Counted from the first letter of the stretch, positions 6,184 to 14,500 are shown. The stretch is DNA of 16,111 bases from Betaproteobacteria bacterium (GCA_947467405.1 CANIIN010000010.1:1-16111), one strand, 5' to 3'. Notes: generated from the letters alone by a model not told the origin. A program made the numbers and translations.

Positions 6184-7353
6184 CTATTCCCTTTCCATGA
6201 TCAGCGTGGCACTGCAGTGACGTGTTCCCAACGAGCCGCCGGTGCCCTGTGCGAGCGCAATGTCGCAATTCTTCACCTGCACCTTGGGGTGCGCTTCGCC
6301 GCGAAGCTGGCGCACCGCCTCGATGATCTTGGTGATGCCGCCGCGATTGGACGGGTGGTTGTTGCACAATCCGCCGCCGTCGGTATTGAACGGCAGCTTG
6401 CCGATGCCGGAGATCAGGTTTCCGTCGGAAACGAACTTGCCGCCCTCGCCCTTCTTGCAGAAACCGAGGTCTTCGAGTTGCAGCAGCACGGTAATGGTGA
6501 AGCTGTCGTAGATCGAGGCATATTTGATATCCGAGGGCTTGACGCCAGCCTCTTCAAAAGCCCGCGGGCCGGACCAGGCGGCGCCGGTCACCGTCAGATC
6601 GACCTTGCCGCCGTTCTGGCCGCGCGGTGCCTGGCCGGCGCCAATCACTTTCACCAACGGCCGTTTCAGGCTCCTGGCGATTTCCGGCTTTACCACGATC
6701 AGGGCACCGCCGCCGTCGCTGACCACGCAGCAGTCCATGCGGTGCAGCGGATCAGCAATCATCGGTGAACCGACGACTTCCTCGACCGTCACGACTTCCC
6801 GCAACATGGCATGCTCGTTGTACTGGGCGTGGTGCGATGCCGCCACCTTCACCCAGGCCAGTTGTTCGCTGGTGGTTCCATACAGGGCCATGTGGCGCAT
6901 TGCCGCCATGGCATACATGTTGACGGTATTGGGACCGTAAGGCGCCTCGAACGGCACTTCGGGAATGTTTGGCGGAAACATCCGTGGCGCGGCGCCGCTA
7001 TGTCCCTCGGAACGCGGGCGACCGGCCAGCGTGATCAGGGCGACATTGCACTTGCCTGCTGCAATGGCTTCCGCAGCATGGGCGACATGCACCATGTACG
7101 AAGAACCACCGGTGTCGGTCGAATCGATGTGACGCACATTGAGGCCCATGTAGTCGACCATGCCGACGGTATTCATGACGCCCGGCGCATCGCCGGCGCA
7201 GAAATATCCATCCACATCCCTGATGCTCAGCCCGGCATCCTCCAAGGCGCCCTTGGCGCACTCGGCGTGCAGCAGCGCCACTGATTTATCGTCAGCCTTG
7301 CGCGTGGGATGCTCAAAAGCCCCCGCGATATAGGCTTTTCCTTTAATGGTCAT
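6184..7353 (-). CDS. Thiolase-fold protein lacking the nucleophilic cysteine (SCP2-thiolase/Ltp2-like, probable acyl-CoA aldolase)
   Basis: The 389-residue protein has the SCP2-thiolase architecture. Where thiolases carry the acylated Cys (NNNCATG in SCP2), this one reads DTGGSSYM (80-87), so the nucleophile is absent. The His block survives as NNHPSNRGG (His333), and the C-terminal GTGGSLG follows, with Cys380 nearby. IYDSFTITVLLQLEDLGFC (281-299) matches the family block after strand Nbeta; its Tyr282 is near the tyrosines thought to act in Ltp2 (my alignment by eye). With a DUF35 partner downstream, retro-aldol cleavage of a beta-hydroxy acyl-CoA, as in steroid side-chain loss, is the best guess. 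The ATG at 7353 has GGAG upstream; an in-frame start at 7407 adds 18 residues unlike the family. Confidence 0.87.
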   Translation of the reverse strand: MTIKGKAYIAGAFEHPTRKADDKSVALLHAECAKGALEDAGLSIRDVDGYFCAGDAPGVMNTVGMVDYMGLNVRHIDSTDTGGSSYMVHVAHAAEAIAAGKCNVALITLAGRPRSEGHSGAAPRMFPPNIPEVPFEAPYGPNTVNMYAMAAMRHMALYGTTSEQLAWVKVAASHHAQYNEHAMLREVVTVEEVVGSPMIADPLHRMDCCVVSDGGGALIVVKPEIARSLKRPLVKVIGAGQAPRGQNGGKVDLTVTGAAWSGPRAFEEAGVKPSDIKYASIYDSFTITVLLQLEDLGFCKKGEGGKFVSDGNLISGIGKLPFNTDGGGLCNNHPSNRGGITKIIEAVRQLRGEAHPKVQVKNCDIALAQGTGGSLGTRHCSATLIMERE

Positions 7354-7670
7354 GTCTTGATTATCTCCAGGTCGGACGTCGTCTGTCGGTCGCGCGGCAC
7401 CGGTCAACAGCAGGACCAGTGATGCACGGGAGGATTGTTGTTATCAGAGGCCGGTGCTCGGATGAGCCAGCCGATGCTCCGAGGACAATTCTAATGCCTG
7501 TGGCCATGTTTTTCGAGGGCATTTACAGGCCGGACCCACCGCCGAGCCAAACAGCCTCAATGCGTGGATGGGTAATGGCTCAACCAAAGGATATCTTGAC
7601 TGCCGGCGGCGAATGCCCCCGAGGAACCCGAACTGACCGCCCATCGCGGCGTATCCGGGACTCTAGCCCT
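7354..7670. other. 317-base gap between the phosphatase and thiolase-like genes
   Basis: No frame here has a family-like protein or a good ribosome site. The stretch holds a possible promoter (7488-7516) for the thiolase-like pair. I see no terminator for the phosphatase gene, so read-through from the acyl-CoA dehydrogenase is possible. Confidence 0.6.
7488..7516 (-). promoter_or_regulatory. Possible sigma70 promoter for the thiolase-like/DUF35 pair
   Basis: On the minus strand TCGAAA (7516-7511) and TAGAAT (7493-7488) are spaced by 17 bases and match the consensus boxes at 4 and 5 of 6 positions. The leader would be about 130 bases. It fits the long gap before the thiolase-like gene but is only a consensus match. 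Confidence 0.35.
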
Positions 7671-8387
7671 TTACCAGCCGAGATTGCAGTGGCGCGGCGG
7701 TTGAGCCCAGTCGCTGCCAAATTCATTGATGCTCCACTCACTGCCAGTCAAGGTGAACTCCAGCGGCGTGGCATTCTGGATCATGCTCAGTTTCAGTTCG
7801 ACTCCGAGGCTGAATGCCAGTACGTAGAGATTTCCGCCGTGCGCGATGATCAGGGTTCGCTCAGCATCCGGATCCTCGAACGCCAGACCTCCCGGAATCC
7901 CGGGCTGCCCGAGTGCATCCTCGAACGCAGCCAGGGACCGCACGACGAATTCGTCAACGCGATCGCCATTAGGTGGATCAAAGCGCCAGTTCAGATTGAC
8001 CGATGAAGTGCCGATCAGGTCACCAAACCAGCGCTCACGCAGACCGGCATGTGGCTGAGGCGACATGACCAACGCACGCCCGACTATGTTGGCGGTCTCC
8101 CATGCGCGCTGCATGTCGCTGGCCACAATGCGCCCGATTCGCGCGCCCTTCAGCAGGGGGGCGGCGTATTCTGCCTGGTCTCTTCCGCTCTGGTTGAGGC
8201 TGATTTCAGCGGACTGATAGACACGACGCAGGTTGCCATCCGTCTCCCCATGGCGCAGAAAAATGAACCGTCTCGCGACCGGCTCGATCCTGCGCATGCC
8301 CGGACAATCACGAAGGGCATCCAGTCCGTGCGTGACAATGCGCCGCGCCCAGAAGTCGGCATCCTCTGTTTGCGACGCCTCGCTCAC
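7671..8387 (-). CDS. Histidine phosphatase family protein
   Basis: This 238-residue protein belongs to the phosphoglycerate mutase/acid phosphatase superfamily, which works through a phospho-histidine. The catalytic block LRHGETDGN carries Arg45, His46 and Glu48; further pocket residues are Arg94 (SDMQRAWET), Glu118 (LRERWFGD) and His183 (IIAHGGN). A 40-residue N-terminal extension before the first strand is unusual for small members. The GTG start overlaps the dehydrogenase stop (GTGA), so the two are translationally coupled and probably serve one pathway. Its substrate is unknown: a phosphorylated pathway intermediate is possible, but family members are functionally diverse and a sugar or nucleotide phosphate cannot be excluded. 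Confidence 0.87.
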   Translation of the reverse strand: MSEASQTEDADFWARRIVTHGLDALRDCPGMRRIEPVARRFIFLRHGETDGNLRRVYQSAEISLNQSGRDQAEYAAPLLKGARIGRIVASDMQRAWETANIVGRALVMSPQPHAGLRERWFGDLIGTSSVNLNWRFDPPNGDRVDEFVVRSLAAFEDALGQPGIPGGLAFEDPDAERTLIIAHGGNLYVLAFSLGVELKLSMIQNATPLEFTLTGSEWSINEFGSDWAQPPRHCNLGW

Positions 8388-9601
8388 TGGATAGCGATAC
8401 GGTACTTGCCGATCTCCATGCGGGCGATCTGGTCACGATGGACTTCGTCCGGACCATCTGCAAAGCGCAGCGCGCGGGCTCTCGCGTACATGTATGCAAG
8501 TCCGAAGTCGGTGGTGATGCCCCCGCCGCCATGGGCCTGCATGGCCCAATCGATGATCTGGCAGGCCATGGTCGGAGCCGCCACCTTGATCATGGCGATC
8601 TCGGGCTTGGCGACCTTGTTGCCAACCTTGTCCATGCGATCCGCCGCGTACATGACCAGCAGGCGGGTCTGCTCGATCATGATGCGCGACTGTGCGATGC
8701 GCTCCATGGTGACGCCCTGTTGCGACAGCAATTTGCCGAACGGTTTGCGGACCAGCGAGCGCTTGACCATCTTTTCCAGCGCCACTTCGGCCTGACCGAT
8801 GAGCCGCATGCAGTGGTGGATGCGGCCCGGCCCAAGCCGACCCTGCGCGATTTCGAATCCGCGCCCTTCGCCCAGCAACATGTTGCTCTTGGGGACGCGG
8901 ACGTTGTCGAAGCTCACCATGGCGTGCCCGTGCGGTGCATCATCGAATCCGAACACCGGCAGCATGCGCTCGATCCTGAGACCGGGCGTGTCGCGCGGCA
9001 CCAGAATCATGGATTGCTGGCGGTGACGGTCGGCGCCGTCCGGATCGGTCTTGCCCATCACGATCAGAATCTTGCAGCGCGGATCGCCCATACCCGACGA
9101 CCACCACTTACGCCCATTGATCACGTAATGATCGCCGTCGGCAATGATGCGGGTCTGGATGTTGGTGGCGTCCGATGAGGCGACATCGGGCTCGGTCATG
9201 GCAAAACAGGAGCGGATCTCTCCGGCCAGCAGCGGCTCCAACCACTGCTTCTTCTGCTCTTCCGTACCGTAACGTTCGATCGTTTCCATGTTGCCGGTAT
9301 CTGGCGCAGAACAGTTGAACACTTCCGATGCCCAGTGCACGCGGCCCATGATTTCACACAGCGGCGCGTACTCCAGATTGGTCAGACCCGCGCCACGCTT
9401 CGATTCCGGCAGGAACAGGTTCCACAGGCCGACCGCCTTGGCCTTCTTCTTCAGCTCTTCCACGATCGGAACCGGCTGCCAGCGATCAGCCGCCGCGTCC
9501 AGTTGATGGTGAAAGGTGGCCTCATTGGGGTAGACGTTCTCGTCCATGAACGCCTGCAGGCGTGCCATGAGGTCTTTCACCTTCTGGGAATGCTCGAACA
9601 T
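8384..9601 (-). CDS. Acyl-CoA dehydrogenase, ACAD10/11-like
   Basis: The FAD enzyme of 405 residues oxidises acyl-CoA to 2-enoyl-CoA and passes electrons to ETF. An N-terminal helical domain, a middle beta domain (CFAMTEPDVASSDATN at about 132-147, then INGRKWWSSGMGDPRCKI) and a C-terminal helical domain (QAHGGGGITTDFGLA at 355-369, RFADGPDEVHRDQIARME at 379-396) are all intact. WWSSGMGDPR and ADGPDEVH are typical of the ACAD10/11 group rather than short-chain BCAD/SCAD enzymes. In mammalian ACAD10/11 and the bacterial levulinate pathway, relatives handle 4-hydroxyacyl-CoA after phosphorylation; no kinase gene is present here. The ATG at 9601 has AAGGAG nine bases before it and opens with the family's N-terminus; a longer frame to 9679 is rejected. 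Confidence 0.92.
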   Translation of the reverse strand: MFEHSQKVKDLMARLQAFMDENVYPNEATFHHQLDAAADRWQPVPIVEELKKKAKAVGLWNLFLPESKRGAGLTNLEYAPLCEIMGRVHWASEVFNCSAPDTGNMETIERYGTEEQKKQWLEPLLAGEIRSCFAMTEPDVASSDATNIQTRIIADGDHYVINGRKWWSSGMGDPRCKILIVMGKTDPDGADRHRQQSMILVPRDTPGLRIERMLPVFGFDDAPHGHAMVSFDNVRVPKSNMLLGEGRGFEIAQGRLGPGRIHHCMRLIGQAEVALEKMVKRSLVRKPFGKLLSQQGVTMERIAQSRIMIEQTRLLVMYAADRMDKVGNKVAKPEIAMIKVAAPTMACQIIDWAMQAHGGGGITTDFGLAYMYARARALRFADGPDEVHRDQIARMEIGKYRIAIQ

Positions 9602-10146
9602 GATGTGGCTCTCCTTTTTTTGAATTTGGAATGCAGGGGAAATTGAAACGGGCTTTGCCAAATTTGCCCCGACCGGCACGCCCAGCAGTGTGACCGATTA
9701 CCGGCATCTTGTGAACATTCGCCTGGTTGTGGTGATCTTTGAGTCATTCCCGCACATCAATCAACCGCCGCTGCCCCAGGGTCAATGCAGCGCTCAGGCG
9801 CAATCGGGTCAATCCCAGTTCGATGACGCTTGGACCGGTGCGGACCGGAATGAAACATGCTATCAAGTGGAAATCAACCATGCGCGCTCGGTACCCGCAC
9901 AAGGTGCCGCTTTGCCAGTTGCGACAAGGCCGCCCCCAGTTTTGGCGTACGCCGTCATTTGGCGATCCGATCGCGCACAATATGCCCTGAGCCAAGACGG
10001 CAATTGCAATTAAAATGGGCGAATGCAACACCATTGGCAATGCGTGCGTCGGGATGGACAAGAGTCGACTTTTCAATGAGTAGATCTACCGTCATCTTGC
10101 CTGACTCAAAGTCAGCGCACCACAGCCTCATTCTGATCAGAACGGT
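9602..10146. other. 545-base divergent intergenic region without a credible gene
   Basis: This stretch separates the dehydrogenase (minus) from the FAD oxidoreductase (plus) and must hold both promoters. Open frames of about 100 codons occur on both strands (for example 9690-10013 plus and 9744-10076 minus), but none has a good ribosome site, a recognisable domain or a balanced composition. A hairpin, CTGACT-CAA-AGTCAG (10101-10115), and a CTGATCAG palindrome (10133-10140) lie just before the oxidoreductase start. I cannot assign clear -35/-10 boxes. Confidence 0.5.
10101..10140. promoter_or_regulatory. Paired palindromes upstream of the FAD oxidoreductase gene
   Basis: CTGACT and AGTCAG (10101-10106, 10110-10115) form a perfect inverted repeat around CAA. 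CTGATCAG (10133-10140) is a second perfect palindrome 17 bases on, six bases before the ATG. Both contain CTGA, and they could be operator half-sites. No regulator gene lies nearby. Confidence 0.3.
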
Positions 10147-11262
10147 ATGGACAAGGTAGACAGCATTGTCATCGGCGCCGGCGCGGTCGGTCTGGCCATT
10201 GCCCGGGAGTTGGCACTGGGTGGCCGCGAGGTCATCATCGTCGAGCGTGAAACGCTCATCGGTTCGATTACCAGTGCCCGCAACAGCGAAGTCATCCACG
10301 CCGGCATCTATTACCCGGCCGGGTCAGCCAAGGCTCGTTTATGCGTGGCGGGACGCAAACTGTTGTACGAGTACTGCGAGTCCCGGAACATCCCGTTTGA
10401 TCGCTGCGGCAAACTCATCGTCGCAACCAGTCCCGAACAAGTCGCAAAGCTGGAGGATATTCGCCGTTCGGCAGCCGCCAATGGGGCCGACGATCTGGTC
10501 GTGTTGTCTCGCGACGAGGTGCTGCGGATGGAGCCTGCCCTGCACTGCCTGGCAGCACTGTACTCCCCGTCCACCGGCATTATCGACAGTCACAGCTACA
10601 TGCAGGCGCTGCTCGGTGATGCAACCACCCATGGCGCCAATCTGGCCCTGCAAAGCAAGGTGGTCAGCGGCAACGTGGCGCCGGGCGGCATTCGGTTGTT
10701 GGTCGAATCACCTGGCAACGATCCGATGGAATTGCTTGCCGAGGTGGTGATCAATGCGGCGGGCCTGGATGCGCCTGCCGTTGCCGCCAGCATTGATGGC
10801 CTAGGGCCACAACACATTCCGCGAGCGTGGTTTGCCAAGGGAAACTACTACAGCCTCTCCGGACGCGCGCCCTTCAGCCGACTGGTCTATCCCGTTCCTG
10901 AACCGGGCGGCCTGGGGGTGCACCTCACCATCGACCTCGGTGGTCAGGCGAAATTCGGACCTGACGTGCAGTGGCTGGATATCGCCACATCGGCGGACAT
11001 CGACTATCGGGTCGACCCTGCCCGTGCGGAACACTTCTATGGCGAGATTCGCAAATACTGGCCAGCACTGCCTGACCAGGCCCTGACCCCGGCCTATTCG
11101 GGCGTCAGGCCCAAGATTTCCGCCCCCGGGTCAGATGCCGACTTTGTCATTCAAGGTCCGGCAACGCATGGCATCCCGGGATTGGTGAATCTGTTTGGAA
11201 TAGAGTCTCCCGGACTCACCTCTTCTCTGGCACTGGCTGCGGAAGTCTGCAGTCTGGTGTGA
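10147..11262 (+). CDS. FAD-dependent oxidoreductase, L-2-hydroxyglutarate dehydrogenase/oxidase (LhgO) family
   Basis: The 371-residue protein is a DAO-type flavoenzyme. It begins with the Rossmann motif GAGAVG (10-15) and Glu33 at the end of strand 2, binding the FAD ADP ribose. The block SARNSEVIHAGIYYPAGSAK (43-62) is the signature of L2HGDH/LhgO, and the C-terminal GLVNLFGIESPGLTSSLALA closes the FAD site. Members oxidise L-2-hydroxyglutarate to 2-oxoglutarate, giving electrons to quinone or oxygen; other 2-hydroxy acids are possible for this branch. It is somewhat shorter than typical L2HGDH (around 400). It stands alone, convergent with the FecR-domain gene. The start is weakly supported by a poor ribosome site but fits the family's N-terminus exactly. 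Confidence 0.88.
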   Translation: MDKVDSIVIGAGAVGLAIARELALGGREVIIVERETLIGSITSARNSEVIHAGIYYPAGSAKARLCVAGRKLLYEYCESRNIPFDRCGKLIVATSPEQVAKLEDIRRSAAANGADDLVVLSRDEVLRMEPALHCLAALYSPSTGIIDSHSYMQALLGDATTHGANLALQSKVVSGNVAPGGIRLLVESPGNDPMELLAEVVINAAGLDAPAVAASIDGLGPQHIPRAWFAKGNYYSLSGRAPFSRLVYPVPEPGGLGVHLTIDLGGQAKFGPDVQWLDIATSADIDYRVDPARAEHFYGEIRKYWPALPDQALTPAYSGVRPKISAPGSDADFVIQGPATHGIPGLVNLFGIESPGLTSSLALAAEVCSLV

Positions 11263-11304
11263 CGATCGCCGGTTGCCGTGCGCACTTTCCGGAGGATTTA
11301 AGGA

Positions 11305-11332
11305 CAATAAAAAAGCGGACCGCGGTCCGCTT
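11305..11332 (-). terminator. Intrinsic terminator of the Slam-like/FecR unit
   Basis: A perfect 20-bp palindrome (11313-11332, core CGGACCGCGGTCCG) is followed on the minus strand by TTTTATTG, extending to a run of six Ts with the stem end. It lies 24 bases beyond the FecR gene stop. On the plus strand no T run follows, so it stops the minus-strand transcript best, though the stem could also slow transcripts leaving the convergent oxidoreductase gene. Confidence 0.85.
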
Positions 11333-11356
11333 CTATCTGAAAAAACGGCGACCGCG

Positions 11357-13156
11357 TCAGCAGGTCGAGCACTTCAGCAGATTGAGGAACAGAACGGATC
11401 TGGCAAGACCGGAACCTTGCGTCTGATCCTTGACCACGCTGTTGACGCCGCCGTTCAACACCATGACCTGCGCTGCGGTCCCGCCGAAGCGGGCGTCGAA
11501 GTTACCCGAAGCCGAAGCGGACATGCATGCAGAACCGGTGCATGAGCCGCTCATTGATGCGGCCTTCAGGTCCGAAGTTGATGGGATCACACCGCTCCCC
11601 GACAACGACATGCTCGCCGAGCCCTGCCCCGGCACGGTCAACGACAATCCCATCGACATGCTGACATTGCGGGTCGTGAAGTTGACGGAACCGGACATGC
11701 TGGTGATAGAACCCGCATTGCCCGCCGTATCGACCGGATTGGGGCCGCCGACAAGGACATAGCTGACGGTCCCGCTGCTGGGCAATGTCGTGTTGTGATT
11801 GTTTCCCACTGTCGGATCGTTGGTAAATCCGAACAATACGCCGGACGGCGGACTGACTAAGGTTTGTCCGCTACTTGTAACCAAAGTCCCACCGGTCAGG
11901 CGCCCCCACCCATACTGCGCGCCGGCAATCGTCGCGATCCCGGTGTCGACGACCGACGCCCCGGAAAAGGTCCCTTTCAGGGTTCCGCTGGCATTGCTGT
12001 ACGAAAGCGGCGTGTTGTTCGAGAAGGTGAAAGTCGATGCCGCGGTCGAACTGCAGTTGCTGCCGCCTCCGCAATCATCGATCACTTCAAATGATGAACT
12101 TCCCGTCGCGTATTGGGCTATGAAGCCCGTTGCACCAGCCACCAGAACGCTGGTCCCGCCGGTGCCGCTCTTTGTTTCGGTCGACACATACTGGATCGGC
12201 TCGATCGCCGGCGGTGCCGTGGTGGCGCGCGCGTCCACCGTCGTGCTGCTGGATGTGGACGTGGCAGCGGTTGAAGAGCCGCCGCCAGCACCGGAACTGG
12301 CCGCCGTTCCGGTGCCGGATTGACGTTGTCCGGCACGAAGTTGCCCCTCCAGCCTGTCCGTCAAGAACCCTGGCGGTGCCAACAACTGCACGGCTGGTGT
12401 ATTGGCATCGGGAACCCGGAAGAACTCCCCTGATCCGAAGACCCGCTCTGCTGCACCGCCACCGCCAGGCGGGCCGTTCAATTGCGCCAGCATCATCGGG
12501 CCGGATGATCCGGCCACCGCACCCATTCCGCGTTCCGCTGGCACGTCAGCGCGTCCGGCCGACGACGCCATCAACAGGGACGGCCTGATTACATCTCTGA
12601 CGGCAACCGCGGGAGGCGTCGCAGTCGGCGCATTCAACGGTGCAACGGCCACTCGCCCGTCGGATACTCCTCCATAGGTACCGTTCGGCGCATTGCCTCC
12701 ATCGCTGTTCTTGCAATTATCGTCGCACTGCACGAGATTGAAGTGCGTGCCGCGTATGCCGATGGTGGCCGTGGGCGTCCTCACACGGTAATTCTGCTGG
12801 TTGAGTTTTCCCACCAGACCGGTCACGGTCCGCATGCCCCCCTTCAGCAGGGAGAACAATGCCCTTTCACTGCCGTCCTGCTGGCCACGAAAATTGTATT
12901 CATCAACGCTGAAGTCGGTTTCCGGCCGCAGCGCGACGATACCGGTGTCGGTAAAGCGAATCTGCGCGTTGCTTGTCTGGCCCGTCAAAACGCGGTCGCC
13001 GGAACGGATCTCGGCGCCGATGTTCAAGGGGGAGGATCTTCCCTCGCGAAACAGGGTGACTTCCCCGACGGAAAGAATCACCCGGCCGACATCCTGTGCA
13101 AGAGCGACCCCGCTCATCATTCCCGTCAGCAACATTCCGAACAGAATTTTTCTCAT
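11357..13156 (-). CDS. Exported FecR-domain protein with glycine/serine-rich beta C-terminus; predicted Slam (type XI) cargo
   Basis: The 599-residue protein has a type I signal peptide (cleavage likely after VALA20) and no lipobox. A FecR domain follows (about 25-142) with the hallmark RVRTPTATIGIRGTHF at 124-139. Residues 150-330 are low-complexity, rich in Gly, Ala, Ser and Pro. Residues about 335-595 are beta-prone, with repeated strands such as GTLKGTFSGASVVD, GSVNFTTRNVSMSMGLSLTV and GNFDARFGGTAAQVMVL, like the TbpB/hemophilin-type small barrels recognised by Slam translocators. Eight cysteines occur as four close pairs: 144/148, 362/368, 539/544 and 596/599. FecR domains usually sense or bind ligands in the periplasm; here no sigma factor or TonB receptor accompanies it. 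It starts nine bases after the Slam-like gene. The cargo role is inference. Confidence 0.72.
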   Translation of the reverse strand: MRKILFGMLLTGMMSGVALAQDVGRVILSVGEVTLFREGRSSPLNIGAEIRSGDRVLTGQTSNAQIRFTDTGIVALRPETDFSVDEYNFRGQQDGSERALFSLLKGGMRTVTGLVGKLNQQNYRVRTPTATIGIRGTHFNLVQCDDNCKNSDGGNAPNGTYGGVSDGRVAVAPLNAPTATPPAVAVRDVIRPSLLMASSAGRADVPAERGMGAVAGSSGPMMLAQLNGPPGGGGAAERVFGSGEFFRVPDANTPAVQLLAPPGFLTDRLEGQLRAGQRQSGTGTAASSGAGGGSSTAATSTSSSTTVDARATTAPPAIEPIQYVSTETKSGTGGTSVLVAGATGFIAQYATGSSSFEVIDDCGGGSNCSSTAASTFTFSNNTPLSYSNASGTLKGTFSGASVVDTGIATIAGAQYGWGRLTGGTLVTSSGQTLVSPPSGVLFGFTNDPTVGNNHNTTLPSSGTVSYVLVGGPNPVDTAGNAGSITSMSGSVNFTTRNVSMSMGLSLTVPGQGSASMSLSGSGVIPSTSDLKAASMSGSCTGSACMSASASGNFDARFGGTAAQVMVLNGGVNSVVKDQTQGSGLARSVLFLNLLKCSTC

Positions 13157-13165
13157 GGCGCGACC

Positions 13166-14494
13166 CTATTTGAACTCATAGCGGAATTTCACTGCAAGAA
13201 CATCACGGGTGAACTTGTACAGAGAGATATTGGAGCGGTTGTCCGACAGCATCAACTCACCGCGAACGCTCATATTCCGGTTGATCAGATAGACGGCGGA
13301 TAGATCGTAGGATAGATAGGCGTCGCGCCTGCTGACCGCCAGCAACGCGTCCGGGCCGTTGTACTTGCTCTCCTGATAGCCAAGGCCCATGTTGAGACCC
13401 CATTTCGCGTCGGGAGACAGAGCAAGGCCGAGGCGCACGCCGGAAAGATTGCGCCCCAGATCGGGACGTTGCTGCTTGTTGCGCTCTTCCGCGTAATTGC
13501 CGCCCAGACTGAGAACGGGCTGCCACGGGGTGGTCACGAATGCCCGGCGATAGGTCATTCCGCCGCCGAGATAATCGGCATTGCGGACCTGATTGGCAGA
13601 CGGATATTCGAATTTTGCTGAAAGCAGGGAAGCCTGCAGCGATTGCAACTCATCCAGTTGGTGGTTCCATTCGAAATTGCCACCAGTGACGGTCCGGAAG
13701 CGGTCGTTTTCGACGGCAAGCGTGTTCTGCGAAAGAGACACTCGATAAAGATCCTTGTCCTTGAGATAGCTGACACCGCCATTGACCGCAGAATTGAAAA
13801 GATCGAACGCGGTTTGCGAGGAGTTTCCCTTCGACTCGACGCCTATCGATCCGAAGATGGCGACGCCGGGCGAAATGGGATGGCTGATCTGCCCCCCTGC
13901 GGCAAGATGGGTGAAGTTGTCACCCTTGCGCACGCCGGCGTTGGAGACAGTGACATTCCCCAGCACAGGAAGATTGATGTTCGCCCCTCCGACGCCACCA
14001 TTCACATTGCTGTCGATGCCGCCACCCGCTTCAAGATAAAAACTCGCCGTGGTCTGGTAACGCGATTCGCGGGCACGGATGGCGTCCAGATAACGTTCCA
14101 CGGTCGTCTGGATATTGGGTGGGGGCTGATCGCGCAACACGTTCTGGAACTCTTCACGTGCCCGGACATCCTCGCCGAGCACGAAATAGGCGCGCGCCAG
14201 TTCGACACGGGCCACGGTGTTTGCGGGAAACCGCAGCAGGTATCGTTCAAGGGCGAGCACGCCCTCGCCAGCGTGTCCGGCATTGACCGCAGCCACTCCG
14301 AAGAAGAAATCGAAGTCAGGCTCGCCCAAGGATTCGGGATGCCGGGTTCCAAGATCGTAGGCATCTTTGGAACGCCCCTGCTCTACAAGGGCCTTCAACT
14401 CATCAGCTTGACCGGCCACGGCGCCGGTGCATGTAAACAGGAAAAGTACCGAGCCCAGAATACAGCCTAGTCCAAAGCAGCGAATCCGCGGCAT
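13166..14494 (-). CDS. TPR plus outer-membrane beta-barrel protein, Slam-like (DUF560, type XI secretion translocator)
   Basis: The 442-residue protein has a signal peptide (hydrophobic to about residue 25), a TPR region (about 28-135; repeats FFFGVAAVNAGHAGEGVLALERYL and ARVELARAYFVLGEDVRAREEF), and a C-terminal barrel (about 145-442) opening with YLEAGGGIDSNVNG and ending in a strand with terminal aromatic residues (VLAVKFRYEFK). This TPR-barrel order and the DSNVN motif are those of surface lipoprotein assembly modulators, which move cargo with small beta-barrel handles across the outer membrane. The ATG at 14494 is preferred over TTG at 14500. A run of eight Gs ends ten bases before it. 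The probable cargo gene follows directly. A plain TPR porin cannot be fully excluded. Confidence 0.75.
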   Translation of the reverse strand: MPRIRCFGLGCILGSVLFLFTCTGAVAGQADELKALVEQGRSKDAYDLGTRHPESLGEPDFDFFFGVAAVNAGHAGEGVLALERYLLRFPANTVARVELARAYFVLGEDVRAREEFQNVLRDQPPPNIQTTVERYLDAIRARESRYQTTASFYLEAGGGIDSNVNGGVGGANINLPVLGNVTVSNAGVRKGDNFTHLAAGGQISHPISPGVAIFGSIGVESKGNSSQTAFDLFNSAVNGGVSYLKDKDLYRVSLSQNTLAVENDRFRTVTGGNFEWNHQLDELQSLQASLLSAKFEYPSANQVRNADYLGGGMTYRRAFVTTPWQPVLSLGGNYAEERNKQQRPDLGRNLSGVRLGLALSPDAKWGLNMGLGYQESKYNGPDALLAVSRRDAYLSYDLSAVYLINRNMSVRGELMLSDNRSNISLYKFTRDVLAVKFRYEFK

Positions 14495-14500
14495 TTTCAA

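Noticed and set aside
9744..10076. A 110-codon minus-strand frame in the long intergenic region
   Set aside because: No ribosome site or domain, and other frames of similar length exist on the opposite strand; GC-rich DNA gives such frames by chance.
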